This document shows, one piece after another, positions 34,683 to 43,427 of a stretch of 64,000 nt of DNA (positions are counted from its first letter, which is position 1; every line of letters begins with the position of its first letter). Below the pieces are notes generated by a model, which was not told the DNA's origin, made no database searches, and saw only the letters and a program-made list of their open reading frames with translations. Where the stretch lies: contig CBDCOW010000001.1 of the NCBI GenBank assembly GCA_965219875.1, positions 434,001 to 498,000 on the forward strand, in the 5' to 3' direction. The stretch is from DAOUKH01 sp965219875 (GTDB taxonomy: Bacteria; Chloroflexota; Dehalococcoidia; SHYB01). Made by a program: the position numbers and the translations under genes.

Positions 34683-35543
34683 ATGCGGCGCGCCTACGCG
34701 GACACGGCTTCAGGTCAGGTGCATTACATCACGGACGGCGACGGTGATGCGCTCGTTCTCCTGCACCAAGCGCCGTTGTCGGCGCGGACGTATCTTGGCG
34801 TCATCCCCGAGCTCTCCTCGCGCTTTCGAGTCATCGCCGTCGACACTCCGGGCTGCGGCAACTCAGACCCACCGGGCGCCGGCGCGGAGATTGGCGACCT
34901 CTCGGGAGCCGTCGTCCATGTGCTTGACGCGCTCGGTATCGAGCGGGCGCACGTCTTCGGTCTGCACACCGGAGCAAGCATCGGCGCCGAACTCGCGGCC
35001 GAGTGCCCCTCCCGAGTAGACCGGCTGGTGTTGATGGGGTTTCCGCTCATAGAAGACCAGGCGGAGAGAGCGGCCTTGCTCGAAGGCCTCGAAGCGCACT
35101 CGCAGGCGCTCGCAACAGTCGCGGCGGATGGGTCGCACCTGCCGAAGATATGGGGAGAGGCCACGATGGCCGTGTTGAAGCACTGGTGGTTCGCCGGCAC
35201 AACGCCCACGCAGGCCGTACCCGAGCCCCTCTTGCGGTTCATGGCCCAGTACGCCGTGGACACGCAACTCGCGCGGGAGAGCATCTGGCCGATATACCGT
35301 GCGGTCTTCACCTATGAGGCAGCCGGGCGGCTCCCCTTGATTCAAGCGCGGACGCTACACATCGAGGCGGGCAGCCCGTTCGAAGCCGACTTCTGCCGCC
35401 GGAGCGATCGCCTTCAGGAACTGATCCCGAGCCTGGAGAGCATGACGCTGGAGCGGGGAGACGCGAACGCCGCCGAGTTTGCGGCCGCCGACCTCGCAGG
35501 CGCGATCAGCACGTTTTTGCAAGCGCCGTCCGCGAGCCCGTAG
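34683..35543 (+). CDS. Alpha/beta-hydrolase-fold protein lacking the catalytic Ser and His
   Basis: 286 aa with a clear alpha/beta hydrolase frame: VLLHQAPLSARTYLG at the oxyanion loop and VIAVDTPGCGNSDPP for the following strand. The nucleophile elbow reads FGLHTGASIG, so the GxSxG serine is replaced by His. The C-terminal region, where GHxxH normally supplies the catalytic His, reads LERGDANAAEFAAAD, with no His. Both key residues are thus missing and normal hydrolase chemistry is unlikely. It ends the SDR operon. It may be a pseudoenzyme, or a lyase or binding protein. Confidence 0.75.
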   Translation: MRRAYADTASGQVHYITDGDGDALVLLHQAPLSARTYLGVIPELSSRFRVIAVDTPGCGNSDPPGAGAEIGDLSGAVVHVLDALGIERAHVFGLHTGASIGAELAAECPSRVDRLVLMGFPLIEDQAERAALLEGLEAHSQALATVAADGSHLPKIWGEATMAVLKHWWFAGTTPTQAVPEPLLRFMAQYAVDTQLARESIWPIYRAVFTYEAAGRLPLIQARTLHIEAGSPFEADFCRRSDRLQELIPSLESMTLERGDANAAEFAAADLAGAISTFLQAPSASP

Positions 35544-35544
35544 A

Positions 35545-36663
35545 TCAATCGAAGCGGAAGAGGCGTGCGGTATTCCCGCCGGCGATCTTCGCCTTCTCGT
35601 CTTCCGGCACTCCGTCCAGAATCCGGGCGACGATCTCTTTCGAGCGGGGGAAGGTTGACTCGGCGTGGGGGTAGTCCGAACCCCAACACAGGCAGTTGAT
35701 TCCGATGTGGTCACGGAGCCGTACGGCCAGGGCGTCTTCCTGGAAGCTGACGAAGACGCTGTTGTGGAAGAGGTCGCTGGGGATGGCGTCGGTCTTGAAG
35801 CGCGGGACAAAGTGCACCGGCCTCTGGGTGTAGACGTTGTCCATCTTGTCCAGGAAATAGGCCGCCCAGGCAGCCTCATACTCGATCGCGCCAATCCTGA
35901 GTTTGGGGTAACGGTCGAACACGCCGGAGAACATCATCCAGACAATGGCGTTCCGCGCACGCATGTCGGAATTGGTCAGTTCATACGGATCGGATAAGAC
36001 CTCCAGGGTCAGCTCGGGGGCTTCGGGCCACCACCGCGCCGTGCCGACGTGGAAGGTCAAGGGCATCTCGAGGTCCTGGGCCGCGGCCCACAATGGCTCG
36101 TAGACCGGGTCGTAGTACGGAGGCTCAAGAGGCCCGACCGGGATCATGGCCCCGACCAGCCCCATGTTCGCCGCCCGCTGCAACTCCGCTACGGCCTCGG
36201 CGACGTCGTCCACGTTGAGCATCGCCAGCCCTCTGAGGCGTCCGGGGTACGGTTTACAGTACTCGGCCAACCAATCGTTGTAGGCGCGAAACATCGCCGA
36301 AACCAGGTCGCCGGCGGGAATCATCCAGCCCGAGAGCGAAATGGATGGATACAGCACGTCGCCGGCGACGCCATCGAGATCCATGTTCTTAACACGGACA
36401 TGAGGATCGTATCCGGCTACGGGAACGTCTCCATACCGGCCCACCATGGAGAGACGCTCCCGCTCCTCGAACCGCAAGCCGGCCTGGGAGTTGCTCCCCA
36501 TAAGACCGAACCTGATGTTCCCATCGGCATACCACTGGTCGGTGTCGTCCTCGTGGACGACGTACGGTGCCCGTTCTCTGAACCTGGCCTCAATGCGCGT
36601 CTGCCAAAGGTCCTGCGGTTCGAAGACGTGGGAGTCGGAGGAGAACAGCCGGTAAGAAGCCAT
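35545..36663 (-). CDS. Amidohydrolase 2 family (ACMSD-like) protein
   Basis: 372 aa TIM-barrel metal enzyme. The family includes ACMSD-type decarboxylases and hydrolases that act on carboxylated rings or their cleavage products. The N-terminal FSSDSHVFEPQDLW gives the DxHxxE metal site; LTFHVGTARWW supplies a barrel His; and NCLCWGSDYPHAESTFPRS near the C-terminus carries the metal-binding Asp. The next gene upstream (36699) is a close paralogue with the same C-terminal block. AAGGA precedes the ATG. Decarboxylase versus hydrolase cannot be told from sequence. Confidence 0.85.
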   Translation of the reverse strand: MASYRLFSSDSHVFEPQDLWQTRIEARFRERAPYVVHEDDTDQWYADGNIRFGLMGSNSQAGLRFEERERLSMVGRYGDVPVAGYDPHVRVKNMDLDGVAGDVLYPSISLSGWMIPAGDLVSAMFRAYNDWLAEYCKPYPGRLRGLAMLNVDDVAEAVAELQRAANMGLVGAMIPVGPLEPPYYDPVYEPLWAAAQDLEMPLTFHVGTARWWPEAPELTLEVLSDPYELTNSDMRARNAIVWMMFSGVFDRYPKLRIGAIEYEAAWAAYFLDKMDNVYTQRPVHFVPRFKTDAIPSDLFHNSVFVSFQEDALAVRLRDHIGINCLCWGSDYPHAESTFPRSKEIVARILDGVPEDEKAKIAGGNTARLFRFD

Positions 36664-36698
36664 GGCTCGCGGTCCTTAGCCTGTCCGGAGTGTGCGTC

Positions 36699-37829
36699 CT
36701 AGTTGATGTTGTAGAGACGCGCCGCGTTGAGCGCGGTGATCTTGAGCCTTTCGTCCTCGGGCACGCCGTTCAAGATTTCCTCGAGGATTTCGCGCGACCG
36801 GGGGAACGTCGATTCCGCATGCGGATAGTCAGAGCCCCAACAGAGGTTGTCTACGCCGATGATGTCCCGGTCGCGGACGCCGAGCCCGTCCTCTTGGAAG
36901 CTGTGATAGACGTTGCGGTGAATGAAATCGGTGGGAACGGCGCCGTCCTTGAAACGGTAGGGGGTCAGCTGCTTGCGTTCGCGGTAGACGTAGTCGAGGC
37001 GCCCCATGAAGAAGGGGAGCCAGGCCAACTCATGCTCCAGTTGGATGAACATGAGCTTCGGGTACCGTTCGCAGACGCCTGAGAAGACGATATGACAGAG
37101 GGTCATTCGCACCCAGTGCTCGTTGTTGGCCCGCGTAGCTCCCGAAGGGGTGATATTCGTCTGGTCCTTCCCTGGCGTTGGCAGAGAGCCTGGCCGGTTC
37201 GTCCCCACGTGGAGGCTTATCGGCAGGCCCACTTCTTCAGCCGCCGCCCAGAAAGGCTCGTACATCGGCTGATCGTACGACTCGCCCGGCCTCGGGAAGA
37301 CGCTGATCATGGCGCCGCCCAGACCATTCTTCGCGACGCGCTGGAGCTCTCGTATCCCGGCCTGGATGTCATCGTCCATTACGAGCATGGCTACGCCCTT
37401 AAGGCGTTCGGGATCCGCGCCGCAGAAGTCGGCCAGCCAGTCGTTGTAGGCGGCGAATATTTCCCGCGTGAGACCGGGGTCCTCAACGGCGCTGTACATG
37501 TGGAGTCCCACTGAGGGATAGATGAGGTCCGAGTGGATGCCGTCTTGGTCCATGTCGGCGAGGCGGGGACCGGGCTCATAGGCCCCGGGTATGATCCCGG
37601 TGATCTTTCCCTCTAGCCGGATGTCCTCCGGTTTCTCGAACCGAAGACCCGCCGCGGTGAGACCGCCAAGGGTAGCCCCAATGGGCTTTTCATCCACGTA
37701 GAAGTCGTCGTTTTCGCCCTTGATCAGGACGGGAGCTCTGTCCTTGAACTTGCCCGTCATCCGTTCCGTCCAGAGACCGGGCGGCTCCACGATGTGAGAG
37801 TCTGAAGAAATGATCTTGTGTTCGTCCAT
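36699..37829 (-). CDS. Amidohydrolase 2 family (ACMSD-like) protein, paralogue
   Basis: 376 aa from the ATG at 37829, behind AAAGGAG; further upstream codons are not used because the promoter lies there. The metal site ISSDSHIVEPPGLW, ISLHVGTNRPG, and NLCWGSDYPHAESTFPRSRE match the neighbour at 35545, 35 bp downstream, so the two are tandem duplicates in one operon. Both follow the oligopeptide-type importer on the minus strand. Predicted metal-dependent decarboxylase or hydrolase of an imported compound. Confidence 0.85.
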   Translation of the reverse strand: MDEHKIISSDSHIVEPPGLWTERMTGKFKDRAPVLIKGENDDFYVDEKPIGATLGGLTAAGLRFEKPEDIRLEGKITGIIPGAYEPGPRLADMDQDGIHSDLIYPSVGLHMYSAVEDPGLTREIFAAYNDWLADFCGADPERLKGVAMLVMDDDIQAGIRELQRVAKNGLGGAMISVFPRPGESYDQPMYEPFWAAAEEVGLPISLHVGTNRPGSLPTPGKDQTNITPSGATRANNEHWVRMTLCHIVFSGVCERYPKLMFIQLEHELAWLPFFMGRLDYVYRERKQLTPYRFKDGAVPTDFIHRNVYHSFQEDGLGVRDRDIIGVDNLCWGSDYPHAESTFPRSREILEEILNGVPEDERLKITALNAARLYNIN

Positions 37830-37863
37830 ATCACGAACTCCTTTCAGACCCTCCGGAGCGGCG

Positions 37864-37872
37864 ATTATAGCA
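37864..37872 (-). promoter_or_regulatory. Extended -10 promoter, TGCTATAAT
   Basis: On the minus strand a perfect TATAAT with an upstream TGC lies 35 bp before the ATG at 37829. No good -35 hexamer is visible, which extended -10 promoters do not need. It would drive the two amidohydrolase genes independently of the importer genes upstream. Confidence 0.55.
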
Positions 37873-37930
37873 TAGCGCCGCGGCTGCTCTCTCCCGTTGG
37901 CGGCATGACCCGCTCGCGAAAGGTCGCAGG

Positions 37931-38656
37931 CTATTGTGCACCGATGCGGACCGAGAGATTTATGAGGTTCCGGCGGACCGCCTTCCGCATGCGCGCGGCG
38001 GCCGGCCGGGCTCGCGCGGCGGCCAGCCGAGGGTTGTCTTCCCGGTAGACTTCGGGGCTCTCGACCTCCCACATGATGATGTAGGTCGGCTCCGCGGCAA
38101 CGTGCTCATGCAGCTCGTCCGGCTCGAAGTTGTCGACACGCCGCCCGATGCGGCCGGACACGAAGCCCGGAATCGAGACCAGCTCCGGGAATACGTCCCG
38201 CTCCTGCCAGCGCAGATACTGGTCCTCCATGGACGGGTCCAGATCCATCCGTGCGGTGAACAGCGCGGGGCTCCCCGCCAGGCTGGTAGAGGACCCTGCG
38301 TTGGTCGTAGCGAGGGTCTCGTACACCGCTCTGGAACTGTCGAGGAAGTAGTCCGCCATCGCCTGAGCCCCGGGTCGGCCGGGGTCTTGTTTCGCTAGGC
38401 AGCCGGGCCGGGGACACGACGGGTCGCAGATGCACAGCTCTCCAAAGGCCGCCGAGTCGAAGACGTCCAGGTCCGGGATCTCGAACAGGTGCAGGTATTC
38501 AGGCTCCCCCTGAACAGACTTGAACGTGACGGCGCTGTGGAACCCGGCATCCAGCAGGTCGGGGAAGTGTCTGGTATCGCACCACTGCTCGAACCGCTCC
38601 GCAGTCCCTGCCGGAATGTTGAACCGGGATGTGAAGAGGTAGTCCTCGCTAGGCAT
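37931..38656 (-). CDS. Tandem EthD-like (dimeric alpha-beta barrel) protein
   Basis: 241 aa, two ferredoxin-like halves. Half 1 has YLFTSRFNIPAGTAERFEQW then RHFPDLLDA; half 2 has ALFTARMDLDPSMEDQYLRW then VFPELVSIPGF. The pattern 'aromatic-x2-W...H-x-P-x-L' recurs in the proteins at 47843 and 55133. It overlaps the end of the upstream permease by 8 bp and uses CAGGAG for translation, so it belongs to the importer operon. EthD-like proteins act in ring degradation or as small oxygenases/lyases, but this group is uncharacterised. A short Cys cluster (CICDPSCPRPGC) in the linker between the halves might bind a metal. Confidence 0.65.
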   Translation of the reverse strand: MPSEDYLFTSRFNIPAGTAERFEQWCDTRHFPDLLDAGFHSAVTFKSVQGEPEYLHLFEIPDLDVFDSAAFGELCICDPSCPRPGCLAKQDPGRPGAQAMADYFLDSSRAVYETLATTNAGSSTSLAGSPALFTARMDLDPSMEDQYLRWQERDVFPELVSIPGFVSGRIGRRVDNFEPDELHEHVAAEPTYIIMWEVESPEVYREDNPRLAAARARPAAARMRKAVRRNLINLSVRIGAQ

Positions 38657-39554
38657 TGGGGGTCTCCTGGACTGGAGGAGCGTCCGGCTCTTCCGTAGCG
38701 GGCTCCTTCTTCGGACGCGCGATACCAAGCCTCGCGGTCTTGGGGTTGATGGTCTCGTTCAGGCCATCGCCGAGAAGGTTGAGCGAGAGCACCACGATGA
38801 GGATTGCGGCACCGGGAAAGACGGCAGCCCACCAGGCATAGCGGAGCACCCGCTGCGCGGTAAACACCATGCGGCCCCAGCTCGACGTATTGGGGTCGGC
38901 CAGACCGAGGAAGCTCAAACCGGCCTCGGACAGAATAGCCTGGCTCATCAGGAAGGTCGCCGTCACCAGGATGATCGGCATCGCCGAGGGAAGTATCTCC
39001 CGAAATATGATGGTGAGGTGCCCAGCGCCCACCGCCCTGGCCGCTTCGACGAACTGGCGCTGCTTGAATGCGATGTACTCGCCTCTGACCAACCGTGCCG
39101 TGACCGGCCAGAATGCGACGGTCAGCGCCATCACGATGTTCCAGTTTGTCGAGCCCAACATCGCGACCAGCAGAATGGCCAAGAGTACCCGGGGAATGAC
39201 GAAGAACATGTCAATGAACCGTGACAGGATGAAGTCCGGCCACCCGCCGAAATACCCGGCGAACGAGCCCACGATGACGCCAATGGCCGTCGATATGACG
39301 ATGGTGGTCAGTGCGAGGAGCAGCGTCGTCCGGGCACCCCAGAGAATCTCGCTGAGGATGTCCCTGCCGAGGATGTCTGTGCCAAACCAGTGGTCGATGG
39401 AGGGCGCCTGGACTGATGCTTCCAGGTCCGTGTGAAGGGAGGGGGACGGGGCGATCAGTGGTGCCAGCAGGCCAACGAGCACGAAGGCGAGCACGAAGAT
39501 GAGCCCCGCGAGCGCGAGCCGGCGTTGACTGAACCTTCGCCAGAACAGGGCCAT
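38649..39554 (-). CDS. ABC transporter permease (OppC/DppC family)
   Basis: 301 aa membrane subunit of a peptide/nickel-type importer. A cytoplasmic N-terminal segment and first helix (LALAGLIFVLAFVLVGLLAPL) are followed by the OppC N-terminal extracellular loop (HWFGTDILGRDILSEILWG, a strong family mark) and a five-helix core with the coupling loop AARAVGAGHLTIIFREILP. It starts 4 bp after the OppB stop. The C-terminal tail is Pro/Glu rich (KKEPATEEPDAPP). Confidence 0.92.
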   Translation of the reverse strand: MALFWRRFSQRRLALAGLIFVLAFVLVGLLAPLIAPSPSLHTDLEASVQAPSIDHWFGTDILGRDILSEILWGARTTLLLALTTIVISTAIGVIVGSFAGYFGGWPDFILSRFIDMFFVIPRVLLAILLVAMLGSTNWNIVMALTVAFWPVTARLVRGEYIAFKQRQFVEAARAVGAGHLTIIFREILPSAMPIILVTATFLMSQAILSEAGLSFLGLADPNTSSWGRMVFTAQRVLRYAWWAAVFPGAAILIVVLSLNLLGDGLNETINPKTARLGIARPKKEPATEEPDAPPVQETPNA

Positions 39555-39558
39555 CAGC

Positions 39559-40599
39559 TCACGTGCCCCTTCTCACCCTGGGATCGGCGAACCCGTACAC
39601 CACGTCGACGACCAGGTTGATGGCGATCACGAGCATGGCAGTGATGAAAAAGATGCCCTGGACCAGCGGGTAGTCGCGAGCCAGGAGGGCATCGAACATC
39701 AAGCGTCCGATTCCGGGCCATGCAAACACGGTCTCGACCAGCACCGCCCCTCCGAGGAGATAGGTCAGGCTGATGCCCACCAGCGTGACCATCGGAAGAA
39801 GACTGTTCCGCAGGACGTGCCGGTTGAAGGTCCGCCGCTCTCCGAGCCCCTTGGCCCTGGCGGTCAGGACGTAGTTCTCTGTCGACTGCTCCAAGATGCT
39901 CGTCCGGCTGAACCGCGCGTAGGTGGCCATGCTGATAAGGCTGAGCGAGAAGACCGGCAGCACGGCGTGCTTGGCGACGGACCAGTAGTAGGCCAGTGTT
40001 CCCGAGTCCAGCCTCGGGTCCACGAAGCCCCCCACGGGGAAAATCTCCAGGCGCACCGAGAAAAGAAAAATGAGCATGATCGCGACCCAAAACTCCGGGG
40101 TCGAATAGCCAACCAGCGAGATTAGCCGGAGCCCGTTGTCGCGCGCCGAGTTCGGCTTCCTGGCGGAGTAGATTCCCAGGAGCGTGCCGGCGACGAGGCC
40201 GATGATGAGCGCCGGGACCATAAGAATGAAGGTCTCGGGCAAGGCGTCGAGAACCACGTTCAAGACACTGCCATTGAACCTGGACGATTGGCCGAGGTCG
40301 CCTTGGACGAGGTCGCGAACGTAGATGCCGTACTGCTCCAGAATGGGCTTGTCCAAGCCGAGTTGGACGCGGAATTCTTCGAGCTGATCGGCGGTAAAGG
40401 CGGAACCGGAGCCGTATCGATAGTTGATGGCGTCGCCCGGCGCGGCGTGCAACAGGAAGAACAACAGGGTGATGACGAAGAGTACGGTTGCCGCGACCGC
40501 GAAGAGGCGCAGGACGACGAGGCGGACGACACGCCGGTCGGGGGCGCTAAGCCCCATGGCGGGGAGCGGTTGTTTGAAGGCCCGTGGAATGACTGGCAT
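39559..40599 (-). CDS. ABC transporter permease (OppB/DppB family)
   Basis: 346 aa, with six helices. After a 28-residue cytoplasmic tail the first helix is VLRLFAVAATVLFVITLLFF, then the OppB mark DAINYRYGSGSAFTADQLEEFR. The coupling loop is LTARAKGLGERRTFNRHVLRN. It pairs with OppC (4-bp gap) to form the pore. A strong hairpin terminator lies 49 bp upstream of it, between it and the binding-protein gene, so it is either expressed by read-through or from its own promoter. Confidence 0.92.
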   Translation of the reverse strand: MPVIPRAFKQPLPAMGLSAPDRRVVRLVVLRLFAVAATVLFVITLLFFLLHAAPGDAINYRYGSGSAFTADQLEEFRVQLGLDKPILEQYGIYVRDLVQGDLGQSSRFNGSVLNVVLDALPETFILMVPALIIGLVAGTLLGIYSARKPNSARDNGLRLISLVGYSTPEFWVAIMLIFLFSVRLEIFPVGGFVDPRLDSGTLAYYWSVAKHAVLPVFSLSLISMATYARFSRTSILEQSTENYVLTARAKGLGERRTFNRHVLRNSLLPMVTLVGISLTYLLGGAVLVETVFAWPGIGRLMFDALLARDYPLVQGIFFITAMLVIAINLVVDVVYGFADPRVRRGT

Positions 40600-40647
40600 G
40601 TCCCGCCAACAGGTCTTGGCTCACGGTCGTAAGCCGCTAAAAGAGAA

Positions 40648-40678
40648 GTGTGGGTCTTGCCGACGGCAAGACCCACAC
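40648..40678 (-). terminator. Intrinsic terminator after the binding-protein gene
   Basis: Perfect 15-bp inverted repeat GTGTGGGTCTTGCCG / CGGCAAGACCCACAC centred at 40663. On the minus strand it is followed by CTTCTCTTTT. It lies between the binding-protein stop (40755) and the OppB start (40599), and so could make the binding protein more abundant than the permeases, as is common in such operons. Confidence 0.75.
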
Positions 40679-40754
40679 CATTCTCTTGGCCTGCTAGGAG
40701 CCGACGAGGACCGTCTGCTCCCCTGAACGCGCTATCACTGTTTCGCCGGCGCCG

Positions 40755-42368
40755 CTACTCCTCCCAGGAGATGTCGAACGGCTCGAGAGGCGGCTCGGTA
40801 AAGATGCCCCAGCCCAGCGGCAGATTCTGCACCCTGGCATCCGCGACCATGTTGGAGAGCACGGTCGTGATGGGGATCGTCGGCAGCTCGTCGGCGAGCA
40901 CCTCTTGGACCTGGCGCATCGCGCCCACCTGCTCATCCCCGGCCGTGCTCAAGAACTTCGCCATGTTCTCGTCGAAGACGGGACTATTGATGGTGAAGTT
41001 GTTGCTCCAGTAGGTCCCCGTGCCGGGAACGATACGGGAGCTGTTGAAGTAGCCGTTCATGATGAACGGGATCGTCCACATGTTGAGCTGCAGGACGACG
41101 TTGTAGCCGCTCCAGGGGTCGTCGACGGGCGCCTCGTAGATCTTGGCGAAGGGCGTGATTTCGTCGCCCTGGTCTATCGACACCTCGACGCCGACTGCCT
41201 TCCAGTAGCCGAACACGGCGTCGGCCAGCTCGGGCGCCGGGAACGTTGGATAGCCGATAAACTTGAGCTCGAAGCGCGTGCCGTCCGATCCCCTTTCATA
41301 GCCGGCTTCGTCCAGAAGCTGCTCCGCTCTCGCCGGGTCGAAGTTGTACCGGCCCAGGAAGTCGCCCTGGAACCGAACGCCGTTGGGGCCCGCGTGCGAG
41401 ATGTGCCCGCCGGCGACGGTTACGGTGTTCAGGTAGAGGGTGCTGACGATGGTGTCGCGGTCGATGGCATGGAAGAGCGCTTGCCGGACGCGTTTGTCGT
41501 CCAAGGGCGGGATGTTGTTGTTGAGCCAGAACGAGTCCTGGTCGCCGCTGACCGGCGCAAGCTGGATGACCTGGAATTTCGGATCGCTGCGGAAGCGGGC
41601 GACGTCCCGGGGGGGCAGGGGCGGGAAGGCCGGGCTGACGTGGACCTCGCCTCGGTCGAGCGCCGCCACCGTCGCGTCCGCGTCGGGAATGATCCTGTAG
41701 ATGACGCGGTTGAAGTAGGGCTTGTCACCGTCCCACTCCGGGTTCCTGACCAGCGTGACGTAGCTACCCTGGCTCCACTCTCCGAGCATGTAGGGGCCGG
41801 CCACCACGGGGTCATTGTTGGTCGGATGGTTGGCCATGTCCGTGCCTTCGTAGATGTGCTTCGGCACGATCGGGCCGTACTGTGGCGTCAGGAGACCCCA
41901 CAACTCTTGCGGGTTCGTGAGGTTGATGATGACCTCGTCATCTTCGGGAGTCTCGATGCTGGCGATGTTGCTCCAGAAGATGCCGCCGAACGGGTGGTTA
42001 TTGAGCAGCGCGTCCTCAAGGCTGAACTTGACGTCCGCCGAGGTGACCGGTTCGCCGTCGCTCCAGACCCAGTCGTCGGAGAGCTCGAACACATAGCGGG
42101 TCCGCTCGGCGTTCACTTCCCAAGAATCGGCCAGCCGCGGGAGCGGGTCTCCATTCGCGTCGGTCGTCACCAAAGACGTCGCCATAAACATGCCCGGCAT
42201 GCTGAAGCCCTGAAGGGTGAAGGCCCACTGCAGGGTGGTGGGGTCGCTGGCGAGCCGGATCACCAAGTCTTCTTGCTCGGGCGCATCCTCCCCGCACGAC
42301 GCGACGACGAAAACGATCGCAAAAAGCATGCTAAGCAGAGCGAATACGCGGTTAGGCTTGCGTCTCAT
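40755..42368 (-). CDS. ABC substrate-binding lipoprotein, family 5 (DppA/OppA type)
   Basis: 537 aa, normal for peptide/nickel-type binding proteins. The signal ends in a lipobox (FVVASC, Cys24) so it is anchored on the outer face of the membrane. Family blocks: LADSWEVNAERTRYVFELSD, WVWSDGEPVTSADVKFSLED, KRVRQALFHAIDRDTIV-like DDKRVRQALFHAID, and AEQLLDEAGY. Members bind peptides but also opines, sugars, and aromatic or glycol-type compounds; with oxygenases, amidohydrolases and an aminotransferase nearby, a non-peptide ligand is plausible. AAGGAG precedes the ATG. It stands between the ATPase genes and a terminator. Confidence 0.92.
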   Translation of the reverse strand: MRRKPNRVFALLSMLFAIVFVVASCGEDAPEQEDLVIRLASDPTTLQWAFTLQGFSMPGMFMATSLVTTDANGDPLPRLADSWEVNAERTRYVFELSDDWVWSDGEPVTSADVKFSLEDALLNNHPFGGIFWSNIASIETPEDDEVIINLTNPQELWGLLTPQYGPIVPKHIYEGTDMANHPTNNDPVVAGPYMLGEWSQGSYVTLVRNPEWDGDKPYFNRVIYRIIPDADATVAALDRGEVHVSPAFPPLPPRDVARFRSDPKFQVIQLAPVSGDQDSFWLNNNIPPLDDKRVRQALFHAIDRDTIVSTLYLNTVTVAGGHISHAGPNGVRFQGDFLGRYNFDPARAEQLLDEAGYERGSDGTRFELKFIGYPTFPAPELADAVFGYWKAVGVEVSIDQGDEITPFAKIYEAPVDDPWSGYNVVLQLNMWTIPFIMNGYFNSSRIVPGTGTYWSNNFTINSPVFDENMAKFLSTAGDEQVGAMRQVQEVLADELPTIPITTVLSNMVADARVQNLPLGWGIFTEPPLEPFDISWEE

Positions 42369-42416
42369 CTCCGAACTCCTTCCCGGACAGCCGCCTCCAG
42401 GACGTGTTCGCACATT

Positions 42417-43427
42417 CTACGACCCCTGTAAAGCTGCAATCCGCTTCCAGTGCGGGCAAGCGGCGTAGTGATTCGCGGTCGTTGGCGCCAGCACCGGCTC
42501 GTCCGTCGAGCAATCGTCAACGGCATAACGACATCGGGTGTGGAAGCGGCAACCCGACGGCGGATTGGACGAGGACGGGACCTCGCCCTTAAGCGAAAGC
42601 TTCACGCGCTCCCGGGTCTTCTTGGGATCGGCGATGGGATTTACTGAGAGCAGTGATTGTGTATAGGGATGACGGGGCTTGGAGAACACCTCTTCTTTGG
42701 TCCCGATCTCGACGATTTGCCCCAGATACATGATGGCGATTCTGGAGGCCATGGTCTGCAGAACATTGAGGTCGTGAGAAATCAGGACGATGCTAATCCC
42801 CAAGTCCCGGTTGAGCTCCCGCAGCAGCATCAGAATCGCCCCGCGGATCGACATGTCGAGCGAGGCGACGGGCTCGTCGGCGAGCACGAGGCTCGGCTCA
42901 AGCGCCAGAGCCCGCGCGATTGCGACGCGCTGCTTTGAGCCCCCGCTGAGCTCGTAGGGAAACTTGCTCGCGTAGTACTCCGGCGGCGTGAGCTTGACGC
43001 GCTCCAAGAGCGCCAATACCTGCCGCCGCTGCTGTTGAGGGCTCCCGAGCTTGTGTACTTGAAAGGGTTGCTGCAGCACCGACCCAATCCGGCGTCGTGG
43101 ATTCAAGGATCCTTCGGGGTCCTGGAAGACCATCTGAACCTGCCGGCGGAACTCCTTCTTGTCCCGGCCCGACAGGCCGCGGATGTCGCGGCCCCTGAAC
43201 TCGATCTCTCCCGACGAAGGGGGCACGAGCCCGCATATCAGGCGGGAGAGCGTACTCTTGCCACAACCGCTCTCCCCGGCCACACCCAAGATCTCGCCAT
43301 CCTGAATATCCAGGCTGACGCCGTCGACGGCGCGGCTTACCCGCTCGCCGCGCAGAGAGAGTTGGCGGAAGTGCTTACGCACGTCCCGGACACGCAAAAG
43401 AACGCTGTCATCCGGCCCGTCATTCAT
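42417..43427 (-). CDS. ABC transporter ATPase (OppF/DppF family)
   Basis: 336 aa. Walker A GESGCGKSTLSR, signature LSGGSKQRVAIARAL (the usual Gln after SGG is Ser-Lys here), Walker B LVLADEPVASLD and the H-loop LISHDLNVLQ. The C-terminal oligopeptide-ATPase domain has the Cys pattern SGCRFHTRCRYAVDDC, typical of a 4Fe-4S or structural Cys site. It overlaps the upstream OppD gene by 8 bp (ATGAATGA), which indicates translational coupling. It powers the OppB/OppC importer. Confidence 0.93.
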   Translation of the reverse strand: MNDGPDDSVLLRVRDVRKHFRQLSLRGERVSRAVDGVSLDIQDGEILGVAGESGCGKSTLSRLICGLVPPSSGEIEFRGRDIRGLSGRDKKEFRRQVQMVFQDPEGSLNPRRRIGSVLQQPFQVHKLGSPQQQRRQVLALLERVKLTPPEYYASKFPYELSGGSKQRVAIARALALEPSLVLADEPVASLDMSIRGAILMLLRELNRDLGISIVLISHDLNVLQTMASRIAIMYLGQIVEIGTKEEVFSKPRHPYTQSLLSVNPIADPKKTRERVKLSLKGEVPSSSNPPSGCRFHTRCRYAVDDCSTDEPVLAPTTANHYAACPHWKRIAALQGS

